A stretch of DNA of 30,477 nt, taken from contig JAWQRM010000107.1 of the NCBI GenBank assembly GCA_033557675.1, forward strand, positions 1 through 30,477, read 5' to 3'. This stretch comes from Coptodactyla brooksi. Taxonomy: Eukaryota; Arthropoda; Insecta; Coleoptera; Scarabaeidae. The position numbers were made by a program, and so were the translations under genes. Of the stretch, positions 19,568 through 30,459 are shown piece after piece (position 1 is the first letter of the stretch; each line of letters starts with the position of its first letter). The notes beneath the pieces were generated by a model. That model searched no databases and had not been told where the DNA came from. It saw only the letters and a program-made list of their open reading frames with translations.

Positions 19568-22500
19568 TTTTTTTCCTAAAGCTAACGGTATTATACTATC
19601 ATCTTCTGCATGGAACATAAGTACCGGTGCTGATGTTGCTTTAATATTCTCCACGTTATCAAAACGAAACCCATTCTCAAGCAGTGGTTTGCGTATCGTC
19701 GCATCAAAGTATGGCAGCCAGGCAAATATCTGTTAGAAAGAGTTTTTTTTTAGTGTTACCATGCTAGATGTCAATCACGTAGGGATGTTGCCATCACACA
19801 AATAGAAGTAAAATAATGTATAGCAAATGGTGTATACTTCAATTTTTATCAAATATTCTGTTATTCATTCAGGCCTTCCTTGGGAACCCTGTATCACTCT
19901 CTATGCAGAATTAATAAAAGTCAAGATTATTTTTTTCAAAAATGAAATGCGCTGCATTATATGTAATTATTATTGACTTGGCCATATTTAACCACAACGT
20001 GTAATTATCATTACATTTATCAATTACAAACCAGAGTACTTTATGTTTTGATATGCAGTTGGAAAACACAGCTTACATGAAAATACCAACGACAACAGAC
20101 AAAAGTTAACCATTTTGCTATATCCCTGTAATTGATGTATAAGAGCCCCTCATTCTCATTTAAAAACGTTCACAGAGAAATTTGAAGATCTCCCAATGAA
20201 AAAACAATGAATCAAAAGGATCATGTATTAGTGGACCATGGTGCAGTAACAGAATCGGACCACTAAAGACAAAGAATTAAGACCACGAAAAGCAAGAACC
20301 AATATAGAAAATAAGCTGGTAGTCACAAAGAATGAAAAGATTCATATCTCTCATCGAAATACAAAATCGGGATGAAAATGAAAAGATATTCGAAATGAAA
20401 CCAATACCTGTAACATTGTTAAAAAGTTATCACATATATCAGCCGGAAATATATGACGAAGAAGGCACCCAACAACTTCATAGATAATTATGAACGGAAC
20501 ATCTAAACACGGACAAGCACATTTTGAGATTATGTAGGAACTATCTGGGTACATTCAAAAAACGAGAAGAGATATTGTCATTCAACAACGATGTAAAACA
20601 CAAAATGAAGACTAGAGATGAACTACCAATATTCAAAAAGCAAGGAGATTCCGACACGTATAAAAAGAAGAAATAAAACGACATATTGATCAGCTGTTAA
20701 ATGATAACATTATCCAACCAAGTTAAAGCAAATGAGGATCATCTGCGAACTTAGTCTGCAAGAAATTAGATGCATGTGGATGCATTTGAGAAATGTGAAT
20801 TTCTATTGTGTAATGACCTAATATTAAAATATCCAGATTTCACTAAGTGATTCAAACCCCCCAAGGACGCATCTCAGTTTGCGTTGGGAGCTATCGCATC
20901 ACAAAACAACCATACGATCGTATGTGCATCCAGAACTTTGAATTCTGCCAAAATTAATTAGTCCACTATTGAAAAAGAAATGCTGGCAATTGTATGGGCA
21001 TGCAAACATTACTTGTACGGTGAAAAATTTCACATTAAAACAGATCACAAGCCAGCAGTGGCTGTTTTCATTAAAAGATCCAAATTCACAGTTGATGGGG
21101 TAGAAATTAAAGATTATTTTACAATATCGTAAAATACGATATTACTGAAACAGCAGATAACAATACTGTAACTGCAAATAGCGATACTCTATCGGTGTAT
21201 TCAGATAGAGGCAAAATAAGTAACAAGCATTGACGGCACATTCAGATATAGGCGAAATCGAAATAGTAGTACCAAACACTGAAAAAGCTTTAAATATAGC
21301 GGAAAGGCAAACTATTATTGATACAACTAGAAATCTTGATGTACCAATAGTAAGAAACATCAAGATATTTAATAAAGATAGAATATTTATTACGTTTCCT
21401 ATTCACGTTACAAATGAAACAATTATCAGGACACTAAAAGAATGTTTAATTCCGGAAAAGAAAAATACAATTTATTTTAAACAAAAAAGTATTGAAAGGG
21501 ATATAGTTAGGATACTACAAAATAATTTCATTAAGCTAAAAATAGGAATATGAAACAAAATAGTAGAAGATATTGCAGATACCGACTATCAGTTAGAGAA
21601 AATAAAATACTATCACGAAGGTAAGACTCTACATAGGGGTATCAATGAAGTTCATGAATCTTTAAGAAAGAGATATTATTGGATAAATACCGAAAAATCA
21701 ATAAGTAAATACATAAATAATGGCGAAATTTATCAAACAGCAAAGTATAACATTATGCCTCAAAAACAACCTTTATCAAAAACTTATACTCCAAAGAGAT
21801 TTGTTAACTATAGTTGATCACTTTTCTTCTCGAAATACGCGCAAGCATACATTGTTACAGACAAAAATGCCGAAACGATTTTAAACTAAACGATTTAAGT
21901 ACGTTTATATCGTTTATATATAAACAGTATATAGTTTATATATATTGGTTATACCGTTATACGATTTAAGTTCTAATACGATTTTAAGTTAAAATTAAGA
22001 TTACATCTTTGCGACCACAACAAACATTGAAGTAAATGGCTTCTTAAAGAGACTGAAGTTCAATTTACAGCATGCTTTTTACACTGTTTAGTAGAAGAAA
22101 AGAACATATAAAACATACTGAAGGTACCGGTAACCTCAAATAACCTGGTTAGCATTTTTCCTAGAACCATCTCACCTCCGTGCGGAGTAGCAATTGAATG
22201 TCGTAACTGCCCAATTCAAAACACAGTTTCGATACAAAACCATAGTTTAGAGCCCGAGATTTAATGAAATTTACCACCTCAATGGCCTCCTGGAGAACAT
22301 GTATAAATTGTTTAGGCATATGTTTTACTATGCTTCACTGTGAATGCTGCAATGCATGAAAGTGCAAGTTTTTGCATTCGAGTTTGGTGATAATACCTTC
22401 ATCCAGTTATCGCTCGAGCACTACCCAAGCATTGCTTTACAGTCCAGTTTATTTTCTACAAAAATGGAGTTCAGTTTCATCCGCAATAGTTCATGTTAAT

Positions 22501-25500
22501 GCGGACTCACAACATAAATAATCATCTTTAATTGTAATTTGCAATACATACATAGTTGGGTACATCTATGCTTTCACTATTGTTTCCTTTTTAGTTTAAT
22601 GCCATACTTTCAATTCTGCAAAGTACTGTATCGTTTAACAGTGGTATTGTATCAAGTTGTTCAGCTGACGGTTCATCCGATATACAAGTCACCATATTGT
22701 TCGCTATAGGTAACAACAGCTCTTCACACTTTGCTACTCTTAAGCTGACTAAAAAAGATACCTCCACTGCATATTGAATATTGTCAGTAAACGATGGTAT
22801 AATTTTTTTTGCGCCTTTCATCAGTCTATTTTCAAATGAAAAAATCTTTAAGCTTGTGTTCTAATGTTGTATGTTGCATATTAAGGTGACATTTCAATCA
22901 TGAGGGTTTCATCCTTTGACGTGACAAAATTTCAAAGCAGATCACATTGAGGCCGTGGTTTACTATTTACATCCGTGACCATGAATCCAATATTAATGCA
23001 CTCATGATCAGATTTTTCTTTGTTAGATGATTTATTAAGCCAGTCATCCACATTAATAATAAATTATCTAACAAAAATCATCTGCCAATTAGCCCTAAAC
23101 GTCATATACATATATATGTATATGTCCTATGCATATATATACCTGTCAATGGCAATAACAAGTAAAACAAATTTAACCGATTATGAAAACACACAAAAAG
23201 AAAGAAAAATCAAATTAAATTGAATCAAGTCAGAATGTAATAGGTAAAACATCAAGAGGAAACAACCAAGCTTAATCTAAACACAGTGAAGCACTCACAA
23301 GATAAGCAGTCTACAGAAGAAGGGAAACAAGAAACAAGCAAAGGAAGAAAGTGGCTGGAAAGCTGAAAGAAGGAATCGAATCCAATACCAACCTGAGTAA
23401 GCAACTTATGCTGTGATTGAAAGATGCATAAAAGTGCTGAAAATGTTGAGTACATTTTCTACACTTCTTATCGAAGTATGATGGTCATTTCAGAACTTAA
23501 TTAACGCGACCATGAAACAACAATGACAGACTTTTGATCGATGAACAAAGATGGTCAACACCCAATCACCTTGAGTATGGTAATTCAGGCCATAAGGTGG
23601 AATAAGGATGCAATTAAGAAATAAATAGCAGGAAAATTTGCGGTGAAGAATTTAAAACAACAATACTAATATGCGAACATTTCTTTTACTATCAGCTGTT
23701 AACCCTTAAAGATCGAGAGGCTCCCCTGGGAAGACATATGCTAAATGCTTTAAAAGTCTATATGTTCCGCTACGGGGACATTTCGTTATCTCTTCATGTT
23801 AGTCATACATAACTACATATGCTTCCTACCAGTTGCCGTTTATTTGAGATAACGAAATATCCTCCTAGCAGAGCCTTTTGATTTGTAAAGCATTTAGCAT
23901 ATGTTTCCTCAGCGGAGCCCTTTGAGTGTTAAAGTAGGTAAGTAGAGAAAATATACGTAGCCCCAAAGAATGCATGAACTGCCGTATGCTTCTGGTAGAG
24001 TATAGCAGAGAGTTTATTCAAGATAAAGGTTTTTGTAAGATCCGTACACAGGTTACAGAGTTGACGGTAGGATTCACGATTATCGGCAGTAGGGCTCCTC
24101 AAAAATTTAACCTTAGCTCTAGTACACTACCACATCAACTCCCTCCTCTTTACAGATCAGGACTATGCTTCACGTGACAAACCTTAAATGGTACATGTTT
24201 GTGATACAATCCATTGAATTGATCATTCAAAAAATGTCATCATTAAAAAATGTCATGTATTGTTGAAATGATAGAGCTTGCATCCACAGACAGATGGTCA
24301 ACATCAATGCAGCTGAAGTCATGATAGTGAACAATGCAGTTTGCACGAAGTGTGTGCACACGCAATGCATGTATATCAAATGATGGTTCGAAAACTGCAG
24401 TGATGTTACTGATCATGCGTCAACATGATGTCCAGAGAAGTAGCAATAGGTAGATCAAGAAGTGATCACAGTTTACGGAATGAACCTCCAAAATCCCCTC
24501 AAATAACATGCCCTCAAACAAAATAATAATAATAATAAGGCAGGTTGCAGGTAAAAGTGACTAAACGTTTTGGGTCAAGTTGATTATATGATCTTTGAAA
24601 TTATTTTCCATTAGATATTGAAAACTTTATAAAAATAAGAAAATTCGTCTAATACATAGCTAGTCATCTATTTGTCAAATGCCTGTGCAGTGTTAATCAA
24701 ATCCAAAACAACGTACCTTTCCGTAAGGATGATATGGTATTTCTTCATGCATAGAAGTAAATGCCGCCTCCAGAAATATACCTTCAGGTCTAATTCCTTC
24801 CGTCATCAATATTTTTGCAGTGTGCAATGCTAAACTAGCTCCTAACGAATGCCCCCAAATATATATTTTAGCTGTTGTTTTAGTCATGACCCATTTGTAG
24901 AATTGTACGCAATCTGCAACAACTGCCTCCTCTGACATTCTCCCTGAAGTTGAGTCACCGTAGCCTAAACACATTTTCATCTAGTCATATAATATAAATA
25001 TCACAATGTTAAATTACCTCTGTAGTCAAACAGAAAAACATGGAAAAAATAGCGCAGGATAATGCTCATTTTGTAAGAATCCAAACGAGTTTCACCTGTC
25101 CCGTGAAAGTGTACCAAGACTTTAAAATCTGTGTTTTGTAAGAGATCAAAATAATTTATATCTTGATCAACGGTTTCATTTGTCATAGTCCATGGCAGCA
25201 TATGCCATACTCCCAGGCTCACAATTTTATTTGATTCTTTGTCCCGTACATTTACATAGAAATTGTGTACACCGGGTAAATCCAGATTGAAATCCTTTTG
25301 ATTTGTCGGAAGGCCAACTGAAAGCGGTGTTTAAATTATTAAATATATATATTGTACAATAAACACAATATCACAAAATTAAAAAATTACACAGGTCTTT
25401 GTAAGTTTTTTGCAATATTTTAGCACATATAATGAAAATATGTCAAATATGTTTGTTATTTTACATTTATGAAGTAATTTATATTTATATAAAATACTGG

Positions 25501-26197
25501 AATAAGTGGAATGTTCTTCACGAAAAGAAGTCAAATCATAGAGCAAGATAGGGTGCATTAGACAGATGTTGATGGTGATGAAAATTAAAAAAAAAAATCA
25601 ATTTCACAATAGTGGTTGTGAAAATTGAGCTAAAATTTATGAGAATCACATAATAAACGCAAAAGAAACTTTAGAAGCTATGGATAAGGTCATGGACAAG
25701 CTGAAAAAAATTATTTCATAATTTTTTAATAAATTAATAAATTTTCAATGGGTGAAACGTTCAATACCAGGAAATGCAAATAAATTGTACGAAAGGCTTG
25801 TTGCAGTAAATTTCAAATAAACGAATAACATATTCATAAACTCAGAGTTTAAAGCCAGGTTTCATAAAATGAGATATAACGTATTCTCCATAACATTACA
25901 TAGACTTATAAAATAATTAAACACCAATAATTGTTACTTACATCTGGTAAACATTAAAGCTTCTTGGAAAGCAAACGAATACATAAATATTAACGGTACC
26001 ACAAGGAATATTTGAAGGAACGCTAGAAGGAGAAGTAGAATTCTGAAAGAAACGATTTTTGTCATCACTTTTGTCTTTCTAATTTTTAGTACTTACAACA
26101 CTCCAAGCAGGATCTTTACCCATTTTCTACGGTTGCATGTTGAATTATTTGTTTGTTCAAGAGGATCAGTTCCAGCATTTGTATATTTCACTATCAT
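19568..26197 (-). CDS. ABHD12-like: ABHD12-like hydrolase copy 3, five exons, 3' end missing
   Basis: Minus strand. Exons 26197-26097, 26042-25942, 25317-25018, 24964-24717 and 19729-19568 join in frame to 304 codons. The start ATG (26197-26195) leads [16 protein letters not shown]; residues about 29-54 are one membrane segment ([20 protein letters not shown]), split by a 54-nt intron that copy 2 lacks. The block LGVWHMLPW, then oxyanion-loop motif HGTGETR (copy 2: HGNSGSR), DYRGYGDST, nucleophile S207 in YIWGHSLGA and acid in HAEDDSIIP (290-294). The exon after 19568 that should carry the catalytic His, and the short last exon, were not found down to 14400; Penelope-like and LINE remnants occupy the region. 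Intron 4 is 4987 nt and full of transposons. It is either a truncated gene or one whose terminal exons lie unusually far away or are too divergent to spot. Confidence 0.75.
20150..21880 (+). mobile_element. Gypsy-type LTR retrotransposon pol remnant
   Basis: Plus strand, collinear pieces: [18 protein letters not shown] (RT start, about 20670), [19 protein letters not shown] (RT thumb), [10 protein letters not shown] and [20 protein letters not shown] then [10 protein letters not shown] (RNase H, about 20860-21056). Next is a 107-codon open frame 21230-21553 (spacer of 17.6/297-type elements), then integrase start [35 protein letters not shown] (about 21600-21750) and SKYAQAYIV (about 21835). 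The RT catalytic core is deleted and stops are common. No LTRs were found. It lies in intron 4 of ABHD12 copy 3, opposite strand. Confidence 0.85.
22585..23045 (-). mobile_element. hAT transposase fragment (ZBED5/SCAND3-like)
   Basis: Minus strand. An uninterrupted 76-codon frame (22821-22591) reads [20 protein letters not shown], then [20 protein letters not shown] and VLCRIESMA, the block of the hAT family shared with ZBED5/SCAND3 (..SY.VA..IAK..KP.TI.E.L..P...........KL..IPLSN.TV.RRI..MA). Upstream (about 23000-22890) [20 protein letters not shown] and [15 protein letters not shown] recall the BED-finger region (PQC..C..VLSNESMKPSKL..H), now broken. The catalytic DDE part is missing. Confidence 0.7.
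23090..23145. repeat. AT/CATATA simple repeat
   Basis: ATACATATATATGTATATG and related palindromic AT repeats. Confidence 0.7.
23699..23932. mobile_element. piggyBac-type MITE with TTAA target duplications
   Basis: A 234-bp unit bounded by TTAA on both sides (23699-23702 and 23929-23932). Imperfect terminal inverted repeats of about 85-90 bp: left 23703-23793, right 23846-23928, sharing CATATGCTAAATGCTTTA, GGCTCC.CTG.GGAA and TTTCGTTATCTC. The left arm begins CCCTTAAAG and the right arm CACTCAAAG. TTAA duplication is the hallmark of piggyBac insertion. No coding capacity, so mobilisation would need a piggyBac transposase, remnants of which occur elsewhere in the window. Confidence 0.8.
23940..24700. 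other. 5' part of intron 4 of ABHD12 copy 3, nothing recognised
   Basis: AT-rich sequence with a short (AAT)n stretch near 24522-24537. The 67-codon plus-strand frame at 23974-24177 shows no motif I can name. Confidence 0.4.
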
Positions 26198-26199
26198 TT

Positions 26200-27537
26200 T
26201 AGTTTATTTTTGTTCGCTATACAGTTGCCTTTGTCATCTTGTTATTATTCGTAGCACTGGGATTTATTCTTACTGGTAAGATGAAAAAATGAAGTAGTGT
26301 ATTTTAATCCATGGTGTCCATCTTATTATTGAAGTGAATAATAACAAATGATATAAACTTGATGGAAGTGTTAAGCAGCTGTCAAAGAGTTATCGTATAG
26401 GTAGCTCACTGTAATTTGAAGTTTCTTTTTAAATTGCGATAATCTATGCCAAGTACAATTGTGAATTATGAATACCATACACATAAATGATATAATATCG
26501 AAATGAATACACGTACTTTTAAATTTCATTAATTATAAAATGTTTTAAGTTTTAATTCCTCCTTCTAGATGTCAGCACTTTGATTAATAACAAAATAATT
26601 TCCACCTTAACTAGTTTCAGAATTTGTTTTATTTTACTTTTACGCACACTGAGCATAAAAAAAGACTCACATATATTACAAAACGTGCCAAAAATGTACT
26701 ATTTTTAAGACTGTTTTGGAGTCGCTATCATCACATTATGTACTATTATGTTATTTTGGGGCGTGAAATTGTTTATATGAATTGTTGGTTGCTTATCTGA
26801 TTTGTGCGATTACGGAGATTTACTAATATTACTTTGTTCACAGCAAGTTTGATATCGCTAACATATAGAATATCTACACTTTTCCTCTTTACTTATATCA
26901 TAAATCTAACACCATTGCAAAATTTACGCCCATCAGAAGTATTTATTTTGCATTACCGATTTCTTTTCGCAAATGTTCAAAATGATTAGTTATTTTGCAC
27001 ACAATAGACAACATTTTTTAAATGCAATGGCAAATTTTTCTCATAAAAATAGCTTTACATTTATTCTTTTCATGCGAGTAAAAAAAGAAAATTATGGTTT
27101 TATAACAAAATTGTCGAAATAATACATTGTGGTTTTCTTTTGGTTTTCCTCATTTGTCAATCGCATTTCCCTATTTGTCAATTGAGTTTTCTAAATGTCA
27201 ACTTTGACATCGATTATCAAACGTGATTCCTCAATTGTCAAATTACTTTCCTCTTTTGTCAAATGATTTTCCCAATAAATAAAATACTTAAATTAAATTA
27301 TATTTAATACATAATTAGGTAGGGAAATAAATCATATGTAACATATGTAATATTGTCTAACATTTTTCCACTGATTAAATAGTTCTTCGATAGGATTAAG
27401 AAACGGACTGTAGGCAGGAAGAAAATCAATAAAATGTCAATGATTTCTGAGATCTAGAAGTTCATTGCTCCTATGAAAGCTGACATTAACAAAATGAGCT
27501 CCAACAATTCCGTCATTATGGAAATGGTTGATTAGAG
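26200..27537. other. Upstream region of ABHD12 copy 3
   Basis: Intergenic. The promoter and 5' UTR of copy 3 should lie just right of 26197, but no TATA-box placement is convincing. The 61-codon frame at 26804-26989 has no recognisable motif. A phased repeat is present at 27144-27266, and the mariner element begins at 27540. Confidence 0.5.
27144..27266 (+). repeat. Degenerate ~20.4-bp tandem repeat with TGTCAA core
   Basis: Six units of the type TTTCCTCATTTGTCAAATGA. The core (G/A)TCAA starts at 27156, 27177, 27197, 27216, 27237 and 27258, spacings 21, 20, 19, 21, 21. The third unit also contains the inverted TTGACA. Units are diverged in the flanks but keep the core. Confidence 0.75.
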
Positions 27538-27539
27538 TA

Positions 27540-28841
27540 CAGGGTCCGCAGAAAGTATGGAAACCGGGGTTTAGGTGGACTCAGTTTGCGATCAAATGGC
27601 GAAATTTGGATTTCGTCATCACTACGTTATTTCTTTACTTACTTTCTATCATGTTATCACCCGTTATTGCTATGTTTTAATTTTTAGGGTAAAATGAGGC
27701 CTAGCCCGCATCGCGCTACCATAATCAAGCTGCACCAGGACGGCGTACCCAACTTTGAGATCGCCACGCGCCTCGGAATCGCCAAAAGCGTCGTCTGGAA
27801 GACCGTTTCTCGCTTCAAGGTAACCAAGTCCTACAAGGATATGCCTCGTTCGGGTCGTCCCCCCACCGCCGTGACCCCCGAGAACATCAAGAAGGTCAGG
27901 GAGCGTCTGAGGCGCAATCCGAAGCGTCAGATGACAAAACTGGCCCTGGACATCGGGGTGAGCGAGACGTCCATGAGGACAATCGTCCGAAAGAAGCTGG
28001 GCAAGTACCCTTACAAGTACCAAAAGGGACATCGCCTGAATCAGCGTCAGCAAGACGCCAGGGCCGCCCGCGCCAAGGCGCTCCTAAGGCGGCTCGCGCC
28101 GGCACGCCACCTCAATGTCCTCTGGACAGACGAGAAACTCTTCCCGGTGGAGCTCATGCCAAACGCCCAAAACGATCGCGTGTATGCTTCATCGGCCCAG
28201 GAAGCTAATGAGAGTGGTCGGCTCATTCAGAAGTCGTCCCACCCGGCTGCCGTCATGGTTTGGTGCGGCCACACCGCTGACGTCAAGGCGCCGTTGATTT
28301 TTATCGATCAGGGCGTCAAGATCAACCAGGACAACTACATCTCAGATGTTCTGAAGCCTATTCTTGTTGACTGAGCCCCCACGGCGCTGAAAAACCGTGA
28401 TTGGATCTTTCAACAAGATTCTGCGCCCGCTCACAAGGCCAAGAAGACCCAGGCGTACCTGAAGGCTCACTGCCCTGACCACATCACCCCTCAGGAGTGG
28501 CCGGCCTCCTCGCCGGACCTTAACCCGTTGGACTTCAGCGTGTGGGCCGTCATGGAGAGCAAGTTGAGGACCATGCCCCACCACAATGTCACCGTTCTCA
28601 AGCAGTCCCTTCTCAAGATCTGGGACGATCTCGACGTTGAGTATCTGCGTGCCGCAGTGGAGGCGGTCCCCAAGCGTCTCAAGGCCTGTGTGGATGCCAA
28701 GGGTGGTCGAATCGAAATCTGAGTATGTTGTTGAATGTGGCTAATAAACTAGTTATTCTGACATAAGTTTGGTTTTGATGGGCCAAGGTTCACGGGAATG
28801 GTGGCGAGTTCATTGGGTTTCCATAATTTCTGCGGACCCTG
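27540..28841 (+). mobile_element. mariner-family transposon (DD37D), near full length
   Basis: A 1302-bp element flanked by TA (27538-27539 and 28842-28843). Terminal inverted repeats of 26 bp with one mismatch: left 27540-27565 begins CAGGGTCCGCAGAAAGTATG, right 28816-28841 is its inverse. It contains one transposase gene broken by a single stop. The coding part is clearly GC-rich against the AT-rich host DNA, which fits a young insertion of foreign origin. Confidence 0.9.
27694..28722 (+). pseudogene. mariner-like DD37D transposase, one in-frame stop
   Basis: A 343-codon frame from ATG 27694 to the TGA at 28720-28722, interrupted only by TGA at 28372-28374 (codon 227). N-terminal helix-turn-helix region (HRATIIKLHQDGVPNFEIAT, IAKSVVWKTVSRF), linker with SGRPP, then catalytic D146 (LWTDEK), D242 (FQQDSAPAH) and D280 (NPLDFSVW). 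The 37 residues between the last two give the DD37D signature of the maT-like/nematode-mosquito mariner group. The stop falls between the first two Asp residues, so the product would lack two of three. Such enzymes cut and paste the element at TA sites. The stop may also be a sequencing error. Confidence 0.9.
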
Positions 28842-28843
28842 TA

Positions 28844-30433
28844 CAGTGGGGGCCAATTGAGTTGTCACTTTTTGTTTTTTACTGATAACTTTTTTCTATG
28901 TTATTTTTTTTGTTAGATTTTTTGCACGTGATTGGCGTGCGCCGCGATCAAAAAGCTGGCCCAACGTCTGCTTTTGGGAATTTTTTTTTGTAAAATCGAG
29001 GAATGGCAGTTTTGCCGGATTTTTTTTTGAAAATTCGTAACTTTTTTTGTTTTTTGTCTTTTTGAAATTTTTTTTTTGGCAGATGGGTAAAATAGCGGAC
29101 AAAAAGCAGCTACTGCCGTCGGACCGGAAAGCAATAGTGGAAGGGCACAAATTGGGCGTCTCCGCAGCCACCCTCTCCAAGCAGTACGGCGTCACTCCTT
29201 CCGCGATATATCGGATCATCAAAACAGCCAGTCGCGCCCATCTTCCACGTAAAATTGGAGGACGTCCTCGGGCAACAGGAGAGAGCGACGACCGTGTGAT
29301 TACTCGACTCTCCAAGGAGAATCCGCGCTTCACGTCAACTGATATCCAACGGGAGATCGCCGAGTTCCATCAAATAAAGGTACTTTTCTTGACGCGTGTG
29401 CTTCGGAAAAAAATGAAATCACGTTTAAGGTGTCGAAGACGACTGTGAAGAGGCGTCTGCGAGAGGCCGGGCTGATGGGATGCCGCCCCGTGAAGAAACC
29501 GCTCATCTCGCAAGCCAATCGCAAAGCGCGCGTCAAGTGGGCACGAGAGCATCTGCACTGGACGCCTCAACAGTGGAGCAAGGTCATTTTTTCGGATGAG
29601 AGCAAATTCCTGCTCATGGGAACAGATGGTATTACCTATGTTAGACGCCCCATTGGAAAGAGATACGATGTTCGCTACCAATTGCCCACGGTCAAGCACG
29701 GTGGAGGTTCCGTCATGCTTTGGGGGGCCTTCTCCGTGCATGGTCCCGGTCCCATTGTCCACATTAAGGGTATCATGAAGAAGGAGGATTACGTAGACAT
29801 CCTCGAGAACCACCTCCTTCCCTATGCCCGTTCCTCCTTCGGTAGGGGTGCCATTTACCAACAAGACAACGACCCCAAGCACACGTCCCACGTAGTCACT
29901 GATTGGTTCCGTCGTCGTAGAATCACCAAAATGGACTGGCCCAGTCAAAGCCCCGATTTGAACCCCATCGAGAACCTCTGGACGACGCTTGAGAAGGCAA
30001 TTCAGGGCAAAACTGCCAGTTCGGTGGACCAAAAGTTCGCCCAGCTGAAGCAGGCCTGGGAGACCTTGTCAAGCGCCGTCCTGCAGAAGCTCGTCGCCTC
30101 TATGCCCCGTAGGTGTGCCGCCGTTATCAAAGCCAGAGGCTATGCAACAAAGTACTAGGTCGTGTTTGTTTATGTGCAAAGTTTCACGTTGAAATGTTGT
30201 CGCGCTGAATTGTTATAAATTTTCAAAGTATGAGCATATCATAGTACGATTTTTAGAGAAATGTTGTTTTTTCTTAACAATAAATGTTGTTTTCATAATT
30301 TCCGCATTATTCTTGCTGGCAAACATGGCAATTGTGGACGTAATAATTCCATAAAAAAATAAGTGATTTAATTAGTGATTGCGGGGAGATACGAACAAAA
30401 AAGTAAAAGTGACAACTCAATTGGCCCCCACTG
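28844..30433 (+). mobile_element. Tc1 transposon, apparently complete
   Basis: A 1590-bp element between TA dinucleotides 28842-28843 and 30434-30435. Terminal inverted repeats of 29 bp are identical: left 28844-28872 (CAGTGGGGGCCAATTGAGTT...), right 30405-30433; similarity continues for some bases more. Size and structure match Tc1 (about 1.6 kb). It encodes an intact intron-containing transposase. The left TA is shared with the right end of the mariner element. The right TA opens into a (TA)n repeat. Confidence 0.93.
29083..30158 (+). CDS. Tc1 transposase (DD34E), intact, one 50-nt intron
   Basis: Two exons: 29083-29379 (99 codons) and 29430-30158 (243 codons with TAG stop), 341 residues, the usual length for Tc1. 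The intron 29380-29429 begins GTACTT and ends TTTAAG; removing it joins FHQIK to VSKTTVKRRL without frame change, giving the normal Tc1 order. N-terminal paired-like helix-turn-helix (LGVSAATLSKQYGVTPSAIY), GRPR linker motif (about residue 60), second helix-turn-helix, then D155 (FSDESKF), D245 (YQQDNDPKH) and E280 (NPIENLW) with 34 residues between the last two. It catalyses cut-and-paste transposition into TA. The start is chosen at MGKIADKK; twelve upstream in-frame codons are from a T-rich leader. All catalytic residues are present, so it may be active. Confidence 0.9.
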
Positions 30434-30459
30434 TATATATATATATATATATATATATG
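30434..30459. repeat. (TA)n microsatellite at the Tc1 insertion site
   Basis: Alternating TA directly after the right end of the Tc1 element, the kind of site Tc1/mariner elements insert into. Confidence 0.85.

Noticed and set aside
27670..28700. Several open frames on the minus strand and other frames over the mariner element
   Set aside because: Shadows of the GC-rich transposase frame; no motifs of their own.
28896..30032. Minus-strand frames of 145 and 220 codons across the Tc1 element
   Set aside because: Antisense shadows of the Tc1 transposase and its T-rich leader.
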